Assembly: GCA_002254595.1 (NCBI GenBank)
Contig: NJEH01000017.1
Coordinates: 1-26,003, forward strand
Direction: 5' to 3'
DNA: 26,003 nt
From: Thermofilum sp. ex4484_15
Lineage (GTDB): Archaea > Thermoproteota > Thermoprotei > Thermofilales > EX4484-15
A program made the position numbers and the translations under genes. Positions within the stretch are counted from its first letter, which is position 1. Each line of letters begins with the position of its first letter. Below the pieces are notes generated by a model. It was not told the DNA's origin. It was given only the letters and a program-made list of their open reading frames with translations, and ran no database searches. Positions 15,212 to 23,627 of the stretch are shown in pieces.

Positions 15212-16585
15212 ATGTTAGTACTTCCACCTTCCCAATCTGCTATAAAGTCGATTTTAGGGACTACAGGACCGCCATTGGGGCTAGCTTATATAGCCTCCGT
15301 ACTAGAGGAGGGAGGACACGAAGTTAGAATAGTGGATTCCTTAGCTATGAATTATACTTTAATTGATTTGAAAGATGAGTTAAAAACCTTCAACCCCGAA
15401 GTTATAGGCTTAACCTCTACTACGCCTACCATTTATGATGCCTATAGGGTAGCTAAATTAGCTAAGATTATCAATCCTAACGTAAAGGTCGTCATAGGGG
15501 GACCGCACGTTACATTTACCCCTGTCGAGACTTTAAGGGAATGTCCGTACATAGATGTCGTAGTTAAGGGCGAGGGGGAATTTACTACATTACATTTGAT
15601 GGAAAGTTTCGAGAAAGGTAAGCCGTTAAGTGAAGTTAGAGGGATAACTTACAGGGAAGGGAATGTCATAAAGGATACCGGTAGTTCCAGATTCATAAGG
15701 GATTTAAATAAGCTACCCTTACCTGCTTACCACTTATTACCTATGGATAAATATAAGTTAGGGGATAGGAAATTCGGAGCTATTATTACAAGTAGGGGTT
15801 GCCCTTTCCAATGCATATACTGTTCATCATCCCAGCTCTACGGTAAGGTATGGCGGGCTAGGTCTCCTGAAAGCGTAGTAGAGGAGCTAAGGCTGTTAAG
15901 GGACAAGTACGGGATTAGGGAGATAGAATTCTTAGACGATACTTTTACTTTAAATAATAAGAGGGCGGAGAAGATATGTGAAGCTATAAGGAGGGAGGGC
16001 TTAGATATATCCTGGTCTTGTTCCTCTAGAGTGGATACCTTAACTAGGAAGTTAGCATTTAAGCTCAAGTTAGCTGGGTGTCACTTCCTCTATTTAGGTA
16101 TAGAATCTGGTTCTCAACGATTATTGAACTTCATAAGGAAGGGCATTACCTTAAACCAGGCCAAGGTAGCCATTGAAATAGCTAAGAAGGTAGGTCTAAA
16201 TACGTTAGCTTCGTTTATGCTCGGAATACCTGGTGAGACTAGGGAAACTATTAGAAAGACAATTAATTTCGCTAAAAAATTGAACCCTACGTTAGCTCAA
16301 TTTACCCTTTGTACGCCTTACCCCGGTACTAAGTTACTCGAAATAGTTAAAAAATGCGGTTGTCTATTGACTAGGGATTGGTCGAAGTATACTACCTTAG
16401 AGCCTATAATTAAGTTACCTGGGTTAACAGCTAAGGAACTTAAAAGATGGTTGGAAAGGGCTTACTTAAGCTTCTATTCAAGGCCTAGCTTCATATTGAG
16501 GAACTTAAGGAAAGGGGGCTTCGCACTACTTAAAAAAATAGTAGAGGGCATGGCATGCTACATAGGGTTAAGGAAGGGGGATTAA
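15212..16585 (+). CDS. B12-binding domain radical SAM protein
   Basis: A class B radical SAM enzyme with an N-terminal cobalamin-binding-type domain (about residues 1-125: LPPSQSAIKSILGTTGPPLG, EVIGLTSTTPTIYDAYRVAK, VVIGGPHVTFTP, VVVKGEGEFT). A radical SAM domain follows, with the 4Fe-4S cysteines Cys197, Cys201 and Cys204 in RGCPFQCIYC. LDDTFTLNNKRA, FLYLGIESGSQ and FMLGIPGETRETIRKTI are standard for the group, and TLCTPYPGTKL closes the barrel. Such enzymes methylate or rearrange unactivated carbons in lipids, pigments, antibiotics or cofactors. At 457 residues it is of ordinary size. I see nothing that picks out a substrate; archaeal lipid-modifying radical SAM proteins belong to the same broad group, but that is not evidence for this one. 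Single gene with its own promoter. Confidence 0.9.
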   Translation: MLVLPPSQSAIKSILGTTGPPLGLAYIASVLEEGGHEVRIVDSLAMNYTLIDLKDELKTFNPEVIGLTSTTPTIYDAYRVAKLAKIINPNVKVVIGGPHVTFTPVETLRECPYIDVVVKGEGEFTTLHLMESFEKGKPLSEVRGITYREGNVIKDTGSSRFIRDLNKLPLPAYHLLPMDKYKLGDRKFGAIITSRGCPFQCIYCSSSQLYGKVWRARSPESVVEELRLLRDKYGIREIEFLDDTFTLNNKRAEKICEAIRREGLDISWSCSSRVDTLTRKLAFKLKLAGCHFLYLGIESGSQRLLNFIRKGITLNQAKVAIEIAKKVGLNTLASFMLGIPGETRETIRKTINFAKKLNPTLAQFTLCTPYPGTKLLEIVKKCGCLLTRDWSKYTTLEPIIKLPGLTAKELKRWLERAYLSFYSRPSFILRNLRKGGFALLKKIVEGMACYIGLRKGD

Positions 16586-17401
16586 GACTTACCTAGCTTC
16601 CTCACTCGTACGTAAAGGGCTAAATATAGGCCGGCAACTAATTGAGTGGCTATTAGCTTATAGGTATTACTTTGTAATGTAACTCCCTCCAATTTCCTAT
16701 CCTCGTCCTCTAGGAATCCTCCAAGTTCCTCCCTAACTTCGCTAACCCCATCATTGTCGGCTTACTCTTCGGCCTTTAGCATCCTAACGAACATCCCTAC
16801 CATTAGTAACCTGTAAAACTTATTTACCTGATAGCTATCGAAGACCTCTGCTACCGTAGCCTTTCTAGAGAAACTGGCCCCCCTCTTGGCCCAACCCACA
16901 TGGGCTTTTAAGCGCTCCGGCACGACCTTTAGGAAGTATTCTATAGCTTACCTAATCCTATTTGTGATCCTTATCTCCTTGTACTTCTCCAATAGTAAGC
17001 CGTATCTTCTATCCTAAGATCATGATAATAGGGTACCTCCGTAATTAATTCAAAGGCGTCAGGATTGAAGTTCCTCGCGTAATCTACGTTAGAAGTACCG
17101 GTCTTTATCATTTCAGCTGGATCCTTACCTAAAGTCCTCTTTAGGTAATTGTATTCATCTTTAATACTCGGCATGTAGAATACCGCTTTACTCAATTCTA
17201 CCGTATAAGGCATTTTCGGTTCACCTAAACTTAAGGGAAGCTCTTGGGATCGCCCCAGTAAGCTACGACTAGCGTACTGCCTAACCTAGGTCCCTTAACC
17301 TTACCGGATAAGGAGAGGGGGGTAGTTAGCGATAACGTTATTATTAGCGCCGCGGTTGATAGTATGAATGCCCCTTTAACTCTCTTCCACATACCCTTCA
17401 C
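16582..17401 (-). pseudogene. Decayed membrane-anchored solute-binding protein gene (SBP family 5 remnant)
   Basis: Three pieces in two or more frames look like one broken gene. (1) 17231-17401: signal peptide (about 25 residues, FILSTAALIITLSL) followed by GSTLVVAYWGDPKSFP, the normal N-terminal opening of family 5 binding proteins, then a TAA. (2) 16971-17213: an open frame of 80 codons with KTGTSNVDYARNFNPDAFEL and VPYYHDLRIEDTAYYW, consistent with the family's middle but too short. (3) 16582 to about 17000: a frame with two in-frame stops, ending in a charged helical stretch, a membrane span (LIATQLVAGLYLALYV) and a basic tail, as in archaeal binding proteins anchored at the C-terminus. 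A normal protein needs well over twice this length, so large internal parts are deleted as well. Piece 1 is recognised with fair confidence; joining all three is inference. The final TAA overlaps the radical SAM stop at 16583-16585. Confidence 0.6.
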
Positions 17402-17558
17402 CTATGTTTTAACGGAAGTTTAATTACTAATCAATGTATAATTTTGACCTCCCACCTAAGTTAAAGATCGATAACTATATTTGTAAAGGTAATTGTTAAG
17501 AGGAATGAGGTCTAGAGGTACTCAGGAAACCTCCTCCATGTTTTCTACTCAAATTACT
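17402..17558. other. Non-coding gap between the decayed gene and metE
   Basis: No open frame of note. Upstream of the remnant, the minus strand has AAAATTATACATTG, a weak TATA-like element that probably served the lost gene. A short GAGGT...ACCTC inverted repeat near 17511-17534 is too weak to call a terminator for metE. Confidence 0.4.
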
Positions 17559-18530
17559 TTACTCGCTACCTAATTCCTTCCTTACTTTCCTAACAGCTTC
17601 CACCATTACCTTAAGCTTACTTAGAGCTATTTCCCTAGGTAATAACTTAAGGCCGCAATCGGGATCTACGTATATCTTCTCAGGCCCTATTACCTCAAGA
17701 GCCATCTTTATCCCTCTTACCACCTCCTCTACGCTTTCGACCCTCAGGGTATGTACGTCTACTACACCTAAGCCCAACTCCTTATCGAAGGAATACTCCT
17801 TAAGTACGGGTAACAATCTATACCCGCTATTCTTCATCTCGAGATCTACCTGATCTACTGGAAACTCCAGTAGGTCGGGGAAGAGTCTCTCTAACTTACC
17901 GTAACATATATGTATTATCCTCTTAGCATTAATCCCCTTAAAAACCTCCCTTAAAGCCTCCCTAGCCAATTCCATATCTTGCCTTTCCCTATGGGTTGAA
18001 AGTGCGGGTTCGTCCACTTGTATGTATTTAGCGCCGGCTCTCTCCAGCTCCTTAACTTCCTCATGTAGGGCCCTAGCTAAATCTATGACTAATTCTTCCC
18101 TTTCCTTGTAGTACTCATTAAAGGACCAATCAGCCATGGTATAGGGGCCCGTAATGATACCTTTAACAGGCCTTCCCTTCGAGAAGGCTAATGCATATTT
18201 CCAATCCTTTACAGTTATAGGTCGCTTAAACTTGACCTCCCCTATTACTACCGGTTTCCTAAAGTAAATGTTATCGAAAACCCTTACCCAGCCACTTATC
18301 CTAAAGCCTTCCAGCCTTTCTGCGAAGAATACAGCCATATCCTCCCTTCTTTGTTCACCATCAGAAATTATATCTATACCGGCGTTTAAGTAATCCTTAA
18401 CTACCAGTTTGGTGGCTTCCATTATTGCCTTATCTAACTCCTCCTCACCTATATCCCCCTTCCTATACCTTCTTAAAGCTTCCTTGGCCACTTCGAACTT
18501 AGGGTAACTACCTACTACCGTAGTAGGCAA
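17559..18530 (-). CDS. metE: Core-type cobalamin-independent methionine synthase (MetE C-terminal-like), zinc ligands present
   Basis: Transfers a methyl group to homocysteine to make methionine. At 323 residues it is the short archaeal form, equal to the catalytic C-terminal half of bacterial MetE. The zinc site is complete: His207 and Cys209 in IIHICYG, Glu231 in DLEMKN, Cys292 in DPDCGL. Other family marks are TVVGSYPKF (4-12), ISDGEQRREDM (55-65), ITGPYTMADWS (126-136), YIQVDEPALS (169-178) and LGVVDVHTLRVE (254-265). Short archaeal MetE proteins commonly take the methyl group from a carrier other than polyglutamyl-methyl-THF, such as methylcobalamin or a pterin; the donor here is not visible. 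Start is TTG at 18528-18530; the preceding gene ends 22 bases upstream and supplies a strong AGGAGGT. Last gene of the methionine operon. Confidence 0.9.
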   Translation of the reverse strand: MPTTVVGSYPKFEVAKEALRRYRKGDIGEEELDKAIMEATKLVVKDYLNAGIDIISDGEQRREDMAVFFAERLEGFRISGWVRVFDNIYFRKPVVIGEVKFKRPITVKDWKYALAFSKGRPVKGIITGPYTMADWSFNEYYKEREELVIDLARALHEEVKELERAGAKYIQVDEPALSTHRERQDMELAREALREVFKGINAKRIIHICYGKLERLFPDLLEFPVDQVDLEMKNSGYRLLPVLKEYSFDKELGLGVVDVHTLRVESVEEVVRGIKMALEVIGPEKIYVDPDCGLKLLPREIALSKLKVMVEAVRKVRKELGSE

Positions 18531-18552
18531 TACCTTAGGAACCTCATACCTC

Positions 18553-19536
18553 CTACTCGTAATACCTCCTCACCTCCTTGGTTGCTTCGCTAAGTACCTT
18601 CAACTTAAGGAAGGCCCTTTCGTAAGGTATATAGTCTAACCAAGTATTAGGCGTTAAATGTAACTCTTTTACATCGATATGCTTAAGTACCTTCGCTAAG
18701 GTGGTAGCTAAATCCTTCGGGTCCTCTAGCTTCGTATTCCTAGCATCCACTATCCCTAAGGAGAGAGCTTTAGCCCCTTCAAAGTACCTACTCAAATCCG
18801 CTAACCCCTTCTTACAACTAATTAGATCTAAACCTACCATGTAAATACCTACGTCGAATAATGCTTGGAGGAATTTAGGGTTTAAGCAACCGAAATAAGT
18901 AGCCACTATGGATTTGAAGGGTAAACCTTTAACTAATCCTCCAATTACCTCTAAGTAAGCTTCAAAGTGTTCGATTTTTAACTCCTCCTCCGTGAGGATA
19001 GGTTCGTCGAATTGTAAGTAATCGGCCCTTATTTCCTTTAAATAGGAGAGTTCCCTTTTAAGGGCATTACCTAACTCCCATATTAATTCGTTTAACTTAG
19101 GGTAATACTCGTTCCTACATAAGTACGCCATAGTTAAAGGTCCGGGTACTACTAACTTTACCCTTTTCCTCGCTACTTTAACCGCTAGGCCGTACTCCTC
19201 GGTTAATAATGGATGCCTCCACCTTAATTTGCCCTTTACTACAGGTACCCTGTAATAGAAATTATTGTCGAAGAACCTAAGCAAACCGTTAAGTTCTACA
19301 CCTTCAAGCCCTTCCATGAACTTAGTTATTAAATCGTCCCATAGGAGCATGCCGCTAGTTATTACGTCTAAGCCCGCGATCTCCTGTAATCTTATTATCC
19401 TTACCGTACATTCCGAGGCCTTACGGAGTAATTCCCCCCTAGTTAATTTACCTCGTTTAAAACGGTCTATGGCCTTCCTTAAATCTGGCGGCCTAGGGTA
19501 ATTACCCAAATTAGCACTTAGTATTTCCAAGTTCAA
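18553..19536 (-). CDS. MetE-like paralogue without zinc ligands, probable partner subunit
   Basis: Clearly a MetE-fold protein (327 residues): LSANLGNYPRPPD (7-19), VITSGMLLWDDLITKF (58-73), VVPGPLTMAYLCRNEYY (129-145), YLQFDEPILTEEEL (173-186) and LGIVDARNTKLED (260-272) line up with the neighbour at 17559. The zinc-binding residues have gone: His is Ala212, Cys is Tyr214 (VATYFG), Glu is Asp237, and the last Cys is Thr298 (LTPNTWL). It cannot hold the catalytic zinc in the usual way. In bacterial MetE the N-terminal half is a similar zinc-free copy that helps bind the folate donor, so this protein may play that part in trans or form a heterodimer with the active copy (inference). TTG start at 19534-19536 overlaps the upstream TGA as TTGA, which indicates coupled translation. 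Confidence 0.85.
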   Translation of the reverse strand: MNLEILSANLGNYPRPPDLRKAIDRFKRGKLTRGELLRKASECTVRIIRLQEIAGLDVITSGMLLWDDLITKFMEGLEGVELNGLLRFFDNNFYYRVPVVKGKLRWRHPLLTEEYGLAVKVARKRVKLVVPGPLTMAYLCRNEYYPKLNELIWELGNALKRELSYLKEIRADYLQFDEPILTEEELKIEHFEAYLEVIGGLVKGLPFKSIVATYFGCLNPKFLQALFDVGIYMVGLDLISCKKGLADLSRYFEGAKALSLGIVDARNTKLEDPKDLATTLAKVLKHIDVKELHLTPNTWLDYIPYERAFLKLKVLSEATKEVRRYYE

Positions 19537-20612
19537 CTACCTACAATTCCCCTTAAACTCTTTAAAGCGTAAGGTAAGTAGCTATGTTTACCTACTGTTG
19601 TTATGTAAATACCCCTTATTAAGAGGTTCGAGGAAAGAGCTTCCTCTACCAATTTAGAAGTTTCCCCGAGGCAATACTTCAAAGCACCTACTTCCCTTGA
19701 GGATTTATAGGATCGTATAAAGCCTTTAAAGAATACCTTAGATACCTTTACGCCCATATCCCTAAGATATCCCAAAGCCTTTGGGTGGGTAGGTAGTGCT
19801 ACCGCCATTACGACTGGGACGTCTATATTTAATTTAATTAAATTGTTCAATAACTCCCTTAAGGGGTTGAATTCGTAAACTGGTTGGGTTATTAGGAATT
19901 CCGCCCCTGCCCTCACCTTCCTTAAGGCCCTAACTACCTCTACCTTAACTGGCCTTAGGTGAGGGTTAAGGGTAGCACCTACGTGGAACTTACTACTTAC
20001 CTTGACCTTCCCCCCTCTATAATTTAACCCTTTATCGCTCAAGAGCCTAGCTAGATATATTAGCCTAGTAGAATCTAAGTCGAAGAAAGTCTTGGAAAGG
20101 TTGCTTTTAGGTAGGTCTCCCGTTACCGCTAAGAAGTTCCTGACCCCTAGACCTAACGCCCCTAATATCGTGGAAGTTAAAGTATCCCTATCCTTCCCCC
20201 TGCAGGATAAATGTATTATCACGTCGCTTTCTATAGAGCCCTTCAGCATAGCTACGAAAGCTAATGGGCTAAGTTTTACGGTACCTGCTGGGTTATCGGT
20301 TATACTCAATGCATCCGCTAGTTTCCCGCACTCCTTTACGTACTTCAACGAACTTAAGCTAGGTACTATTTCAGCTACTAAAACGTCATTACCGCGGGAT
20401 AACTTACTTAGGAAGGTTGAGTAGGGATCCTTAAGTAACGGTTTGAAATCTCTTACCCTAAACCCTTCATCTAATTTAGGGGTAGCTAGCCTTATACCCT
20501 CCCTTATTACCGCTTCGTACCAAGGGCATTTAATGGATCCGCTTTCACAAATCCCCCCTTCCCTTACGCCTCCGCAAGGTCCATTAAGTAAGCCCTTCGG
20601 GCAACCGAGCAT
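19533..20612 (-). CDS. metF: MetV-like cysteine domain fused to methylene-tetrahydrofolate reductase (MetF)
   Basis: Reduces methylene- to methyl-tetrahydropterin, supplying the methyl group used by the two MetE-like proteins downstream. Residues 1-35 are a four-cysteine module (Cys4, Cys13, Cys22, Cys29, with CPKGLLNGPCGG and CPWYEA) typical of the small MetV subunit that docks electron donors to MetF in acetogens and other anaerobes. Residues about 75-325 are the FAD-binding MTHFR barrel: LVAEIVPSLSS, ADALSITDNPAG, IIHLSCRGKDRD, NFLAVTGDLPKS, FHVGATLNPHL, GAEFLITQPVYEF. In bacteria the MetV module usually sits in a separate protein or at a C-terminus, so the N-terminal fusion is notable. 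ATG start at 20610-20612; TATATAAAA at 20636-20644 would make the mRNA almost leaderless, and no ribosome site is seen. First gene of the methionine operon. Confidence 0.88.
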   Translation of the reverse strand: MLGCPKGLLNGPCGGVREGGICESGSIKCPWYEAVIREGIRLATPKLDEGFRVRDFKPLLKDPYSTFLSKLSRGNDVLVAEIVPSLSSLKYVKECGKLADALSITDNPAGTVKLSPLAFVAMLKGSIESDVIIHLSCRGKDRDTLTSTILGALGLGVRNFLAVTGDLPKSNLSKTFFDLDSTRLIYLARLLSDKGLNYRGGKVKVSSKFHVGATLNPHLRPVKVEVVRALRKVRAGAEFLITQPVYEFNPLRELLNNLIKLNIDVPVVMAVALPTHPKALGYLRDMGVKVSKVFFKGFIRSYKSSREVGALKYCLGETSKLVEEALSSNLLIRGIYITTVGKHSYLPYALKSLRGIVGS

Positions 20613-20635
20613 ATAGCTTTAAGTGCTCATATGAA

Positions 20636-20644
20636 TTTTATATA
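20636..20644 (-). promoter_or_regulatory. TATA box for the methionine operon
   Basis: Minus strand TATATAAAA inside an A/T-rich stretch; its centre is about 28 bases before the ATG at 20612, which places the transcript start at or within a few bases of the start codon. This explains the missing ribosome site: the first gene is probably leaderless. Confidence 0.65.
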
Positions 20645-20678
20645 TTTTTTGTAAAAGATAAATTACTAATAGTAATTT

Positions 20679-21695
20679 TTAACTGGACTTACCCCATATC
20701 CAACCGCTATTAAAGTAATTGTCAGGTACATAATCTACGGTAACTACTTTTAACTGCTCGAAGGAGAAAAGCCTTGCTTCCGTTCTTACGCTTAAGTACC
20801 TTAAGGGTACTTCATAAACCATCCTATTGCCTACTACGAACCCTGGAAACGGTAGTATTAATCTCCAGGACTTAGTATTTTGATCCCACTTAAACAGATA
20901 ACCGGCTATGTACATTCCCCTAAAGGGCCCTTCCCTACACTTAAAGGCCTGTAATTCTAAAAGGTAGTCGGCTCCGTACTTACCGGTGGACATGTTACCA
21001 TCGCTATCTAGATACAACTCATAACTTAACTTCGCGGATATACTGTCACCTAGTAAGGTAGGTATGGGGTAATCGAAGAAGGCCAAATCTATTTCTAACA
21101 ACGTATTGTTATTTAGCCTAATACTTAAGGACTTTAAATCGCACCAAGGAGGTAAGTTATCCCTTCCATCCTCGATTACTTCTACGGCCTTAGGGCCTAA
21201 GGAGGACCAAGGAAGATTTATCGCGGTTAAGGGATCCCTAGTGGTTACCTTTACCAGTAGTTTAACCCTACTACCCTGATCGAAGTACTTAGATGGTAGT
21301 TCCACCGCTACACTATTCCCTAATATAGCTAAGTAAGCCTTACCTACCGCCCTGAAGGCGTTTCCATACCATTTATATAGCCCAGCTCCGCAATTATCGA
21401 AAAAGAGGGCATAATCTGCTCCGGTAATACTTCCCTTCTTACATCCCGTAGCAGGTAGGGAATCCTTATCAATGTAAATTACTCCCTTAAGTCTTATCCC
21501 TATAGGTAGGTATCCCCTGAAGCTTAACTTTATGGTGTAATTGCCATCGCTAGACTTATTGAACGTAACTTCGCTTACGTCAGCGTAAAAAGGACCATCC
21601 TTTAAGTTTAAGGGATCCTTAAAGGGATTAGGATAAGCTAAGTTAAGCGATAATAAATACGTTAAGGTTAAAGTTAAAATTAGAACTAGCTTCAT
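20679..21695 (-). CDS. Secreted protein with two beta-rich repeats carrying DxD...TG...GADY motifs
   Basis: A 338-residue exported protein. The N-terminus is a short signal peptide (LVLILTLTLTYLLSLNLA) with no lipobox and no other membrane span, so it is released or held by a partner. The rest seems to be a tandem duplication. Repeat 1 (about 36-175) has YIDKDSLPATG, then TGADYALFF and LYKWYGNAF, ending VAVELPSKYF. Repeat 2 (about 186-325) has YLDSDGNMSTG, then GADYLLEL and LFKWDQNTKSW, ending MVYEVPLRYL. The DxD(S/G) plus TG...GADY pattern is common in extracellular beta-sandwich domains and probably binds calcium. Four cysteines (85, 102, 185, 253) may form disulfides. The ATG follows the MoxR-VWA stop after 9 bases with GGGGGT as ribosome site, so it is in the same operon. 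Function unknown. Confidence 0.75.
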   Translation of the reverse strand: MKLVLILTLTLTYLLSLNLAYPNPFKDPLNLKDGPFYADVSEVTFNKSSDGNYTIKLSFRGYLPIGIRLKGVIYIDKDSLPATGCKKGSITGADYALFFDNCGAGLYKWYGNAFRAVGKAYLAILGNSVAVELPSKYFDQGSRVKLLVKVTTRDPLTAINLPWSSLGPKAVEVIEDGRDNLPPWCDLKSLSIRLNNNTLLEIDLAFFDYPIPTLLGDSISAKLSYELYLDSDGNMSTGKYGADYLLELQAFKCREGPFRGMYIAGYLFKWDQNTKSWRLILPFPGFVVGNRMVYEVPLRYLSVRTEARLFSFEQLKVVTVDYVPDNYFNSGWIWGKSS

Positions 21696-21704
21696 ACCCC
21701 CATC

Positions 21705-23525
21705 TTATAGATCCATCAATATTGTAGGTAATTCATCCGGTATCTCCCTAACGTTCCTTATCAATACGAACTTCCCTCCTCCGTAGTTAGCTAAGAGCCT
21801 CGAAAAGGAAAGTAACCTACTAGGTACGCAAATTACGTGCAACCTATCGTAGAGGGTAACTTTATTTAATGGGTTCTCGCCGGCCGTCCACTCCCCATCG
21901 GTTATTAATATGCCTACCTTCCTCTTAACCCCCTGGCTATCCAATTCCAGGAAATTCTCCTCTAAAGCCCTGGATATATCGGTATAACCCACCGGAGATA
22001 GGTTTAGTATCTCTCCCACTATTTCCTCTATTGCTTTCCTCTCCTTAAGCCTTTTTATGAAGTCGACGTTAGTATTAAAAGCCGAAACTACGAAGTTACC
22101 GAAGGGGTTAAGCCTAGCTATTACGGCTGCTACCAAGGCCGCTAATATCATTTTATATCCCGTCATGGAGAAGCTCCTATCTATTATTATCGCATAAGCT
22201 TCGTCGAAACCGGTCCTATTTAAAGCTACTACCTTATCGGGACTTAAAGGAGGATTCTCGAGTACCCTATCAATTGTGGCATCTATATCTATCTCCAAGC
22301 TGGAAGAGTTTAACGGCCCCCTCCTCAACTTCTTAAGCTTTCCTCCCTTTACATTACTCTCCGCTAACTTTATGATTAAATTAGATGCGTACTCCTTGAC
22401 CTTATCCTTAAGTTCCGGGTTTAAGTAATCCATTAACCTACCGTATACCTCTAAGGCGTCAGCGTCCCTTAAGCCTCCCTGCCCTCCTACTAGCTTAAGT
22501 ACGTAACTGGGATCTCTCCTTATCAATGGCAATAAGGATAAGGGGTTCCTATAAGCTATGGTAACTACGTTCGATACCGTAGGCTCCCCTAGCTCCTCCC
22601 CTTCCTCATCGCCTTCCCGAAAAAAATCCCCTCTGGGTCCCGAAGGGCTCCTCCTCTCCTCCAATAGTTTAGTTAGTAACTCCCTTATTAGCTCCTCTAC
22701 GGAAGTCCTAGGATCCTTAAGCCATATCTTACTGGACATACCTAGGACGGCCGCATCGTATAGATCCTCGAAACTTAATCCTCCGTTCATCCTTTCAAGC
22801 TCCTTCGCGATTAGTACCATATCTATAGCTCCCCTTACCGATGCGCCCATTTTAACTGAGGGGTGTAACCTAGTAGCCCTAGCTAAATCTACCGCTAATT
22901 CTATTAACCATTCATCCTTACTTCCCGTCTTTAACTTAACTATCTCAACTTCCTCCTCCCTACTTTGATAGGATAACTTCAACCTTGCAAATCGATCCAT
23001 TATAGCCCTACTCACTTTAGTAGTACCTACATCGTCGTAAGGGTTCTGCGAACATATTACTCTAAAGGTAGGGCCCGCTCTAACTATACCGTACCTAGGT
23101 ATTACTAATTCCCTCTCCTCCATGGCCCTTATTAGGACGTTAGCTACATCTTCGGGCATTCTATTAAACTCCTCGATATACAATAATCCTCCTTTCTCCA
23201 TAGCTAAAGTCAAGGGCCCAGGTTCGAAGAATTCCTTCTTAAAGCCTTCGGCCATTACCTTAGCAGGGTTAAAATTCCCTATTAGCTTTTGGGGGGTGAG
23301 GTCCGCATTTCCTTCTACCATGTAAAAAGGTAAATTAACTTCCTCCGCTATAGCCCTTAAAATAGTGGATTTAGTAGTGCCTGGGGGCCCCTCTAATAGG
23401 AGGTTTTTACCAGCTGCTAGGGCTGCTAGAATCGCCTTAAGTTCCCTTCTCCTACCTACTATTTTACTGGAAACCCTTTCGTAAAGCCCATCATCTCGAA
23501 ATACGTCCTCATCCATCCCGATCAA
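21705..23525 (-). CDS. MoxR-type AAA+ ATPase fused to a von Willebrand factor A domain
   Basis: One chain of about 606 residues joins two parts that are usually separate genes. Residues 20-280 are a MoxR/NorQ AAA+ ATPase: Walker A GPPGTTKS (46-53), Walker B LLYIEEFNR (114-122), sensor region ICSQNP (157-162), arginine region DRFARLKL (177-184). Residues 290-315 are an acidic, charged linker. Residues 440-606 are a VWA domain with an intact metal-ion adhesion site: DRSFS (449-453), Thr515 in GYTD, and Asp543 in TDGEW. MoxR-VWA pairs act as chaperone-like machines that insert metals, mature enzymes or remodel membrane complexes. Here the downstream secreted protein is the nearest candidate client (inference). 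Start is TTG at 23523-23525 or the ATG at 23514-23516, which is slightly more likely; TATA-like elements lie upstream at 23530-23560. Confidence 0.9.
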   Translation of the reverse strand: MIGMDEDVFRDDGLYERVSSKIVGRRRELKAILAALAAGKNLLLEGPPGTTKSTILRAIAEEVNLPFYMVEGNADLTPQKLIGNFNPAKVMAEGFKKEFFEPGPLTLAMEKGGLLYIEEFNRMPEDVANVLIRAMEERELVIPRYGIVRAGPTFRVICSQNPYDDVGTTKVSRAIMDRFARLKLSYQSREEEVEIVKLKTGSKDEWLIELAVDLARATRLHPSVKMGASVRGAIDMVLIAKELERMNGGLSFEDLYDAAVLGMSSKIWLKDPRTSVEELIRELLTKLLEERRSPSGPRGDFFREGDEEGEELGEPTVSNVVTIAYRNPLSLLPLIRRDPSYVLKLVGGQGGLRDADALEVYGRLMDYLNPELKDKVKEYASNLIIKLAESNVKGGKLKKLRRGPLNSSSLEIDIDATIDRVLENPPLSPDKVVALNRTGFDEAYAIIIDRSFSMTGYKMILAALVAAVIARLNPFGNFVVSAFNTNVDFIKRLKERKAIEEIVGEILNLSPVGYTDISRALEENFLELDSQGVKRKVGILITDGEWTAGENPLNKVTLYDRLHVICVPSRLLSFSRLLANYGGGKFVLIRNVREIPDELPTILMDL

Positions 23526-23627
23526 CTAATCTATATAGGCCTTAGGCCCCTAAAACGCTTTTTCCCTACCTCAATAGACGATAACCCAAGTACTCGAGGA
23601 CGTTAACTTAAGGTTATCGAATGGGTT

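Noticed and set aside
15212..16585. Assigning the radical SAM protein to lipid ring or tetraether synthesis
   Set aside because: Only the general B12-binding radical SAM pattern is visible; nothing in the sequence or the neighbours points to a lipid substrate.
17505..17540. GAGGT...ACCTC inverted repeat after metE as terminator
   Set aside because: Only five pairs with a nine-base loop and no following T-run on the relevant strand.
20092..20424. A 110-codon plus-strand frame
   Set aside because: It is antisense to the well-supported MetV-MetF gene and has no recognisable features.
22558..22968. A 136-codon plus-strand frame very rich in serine
   Set aside because: It is the mirror of the MoxR-VWA gene; the serine runs come from the complementary acidic and leucine codons.
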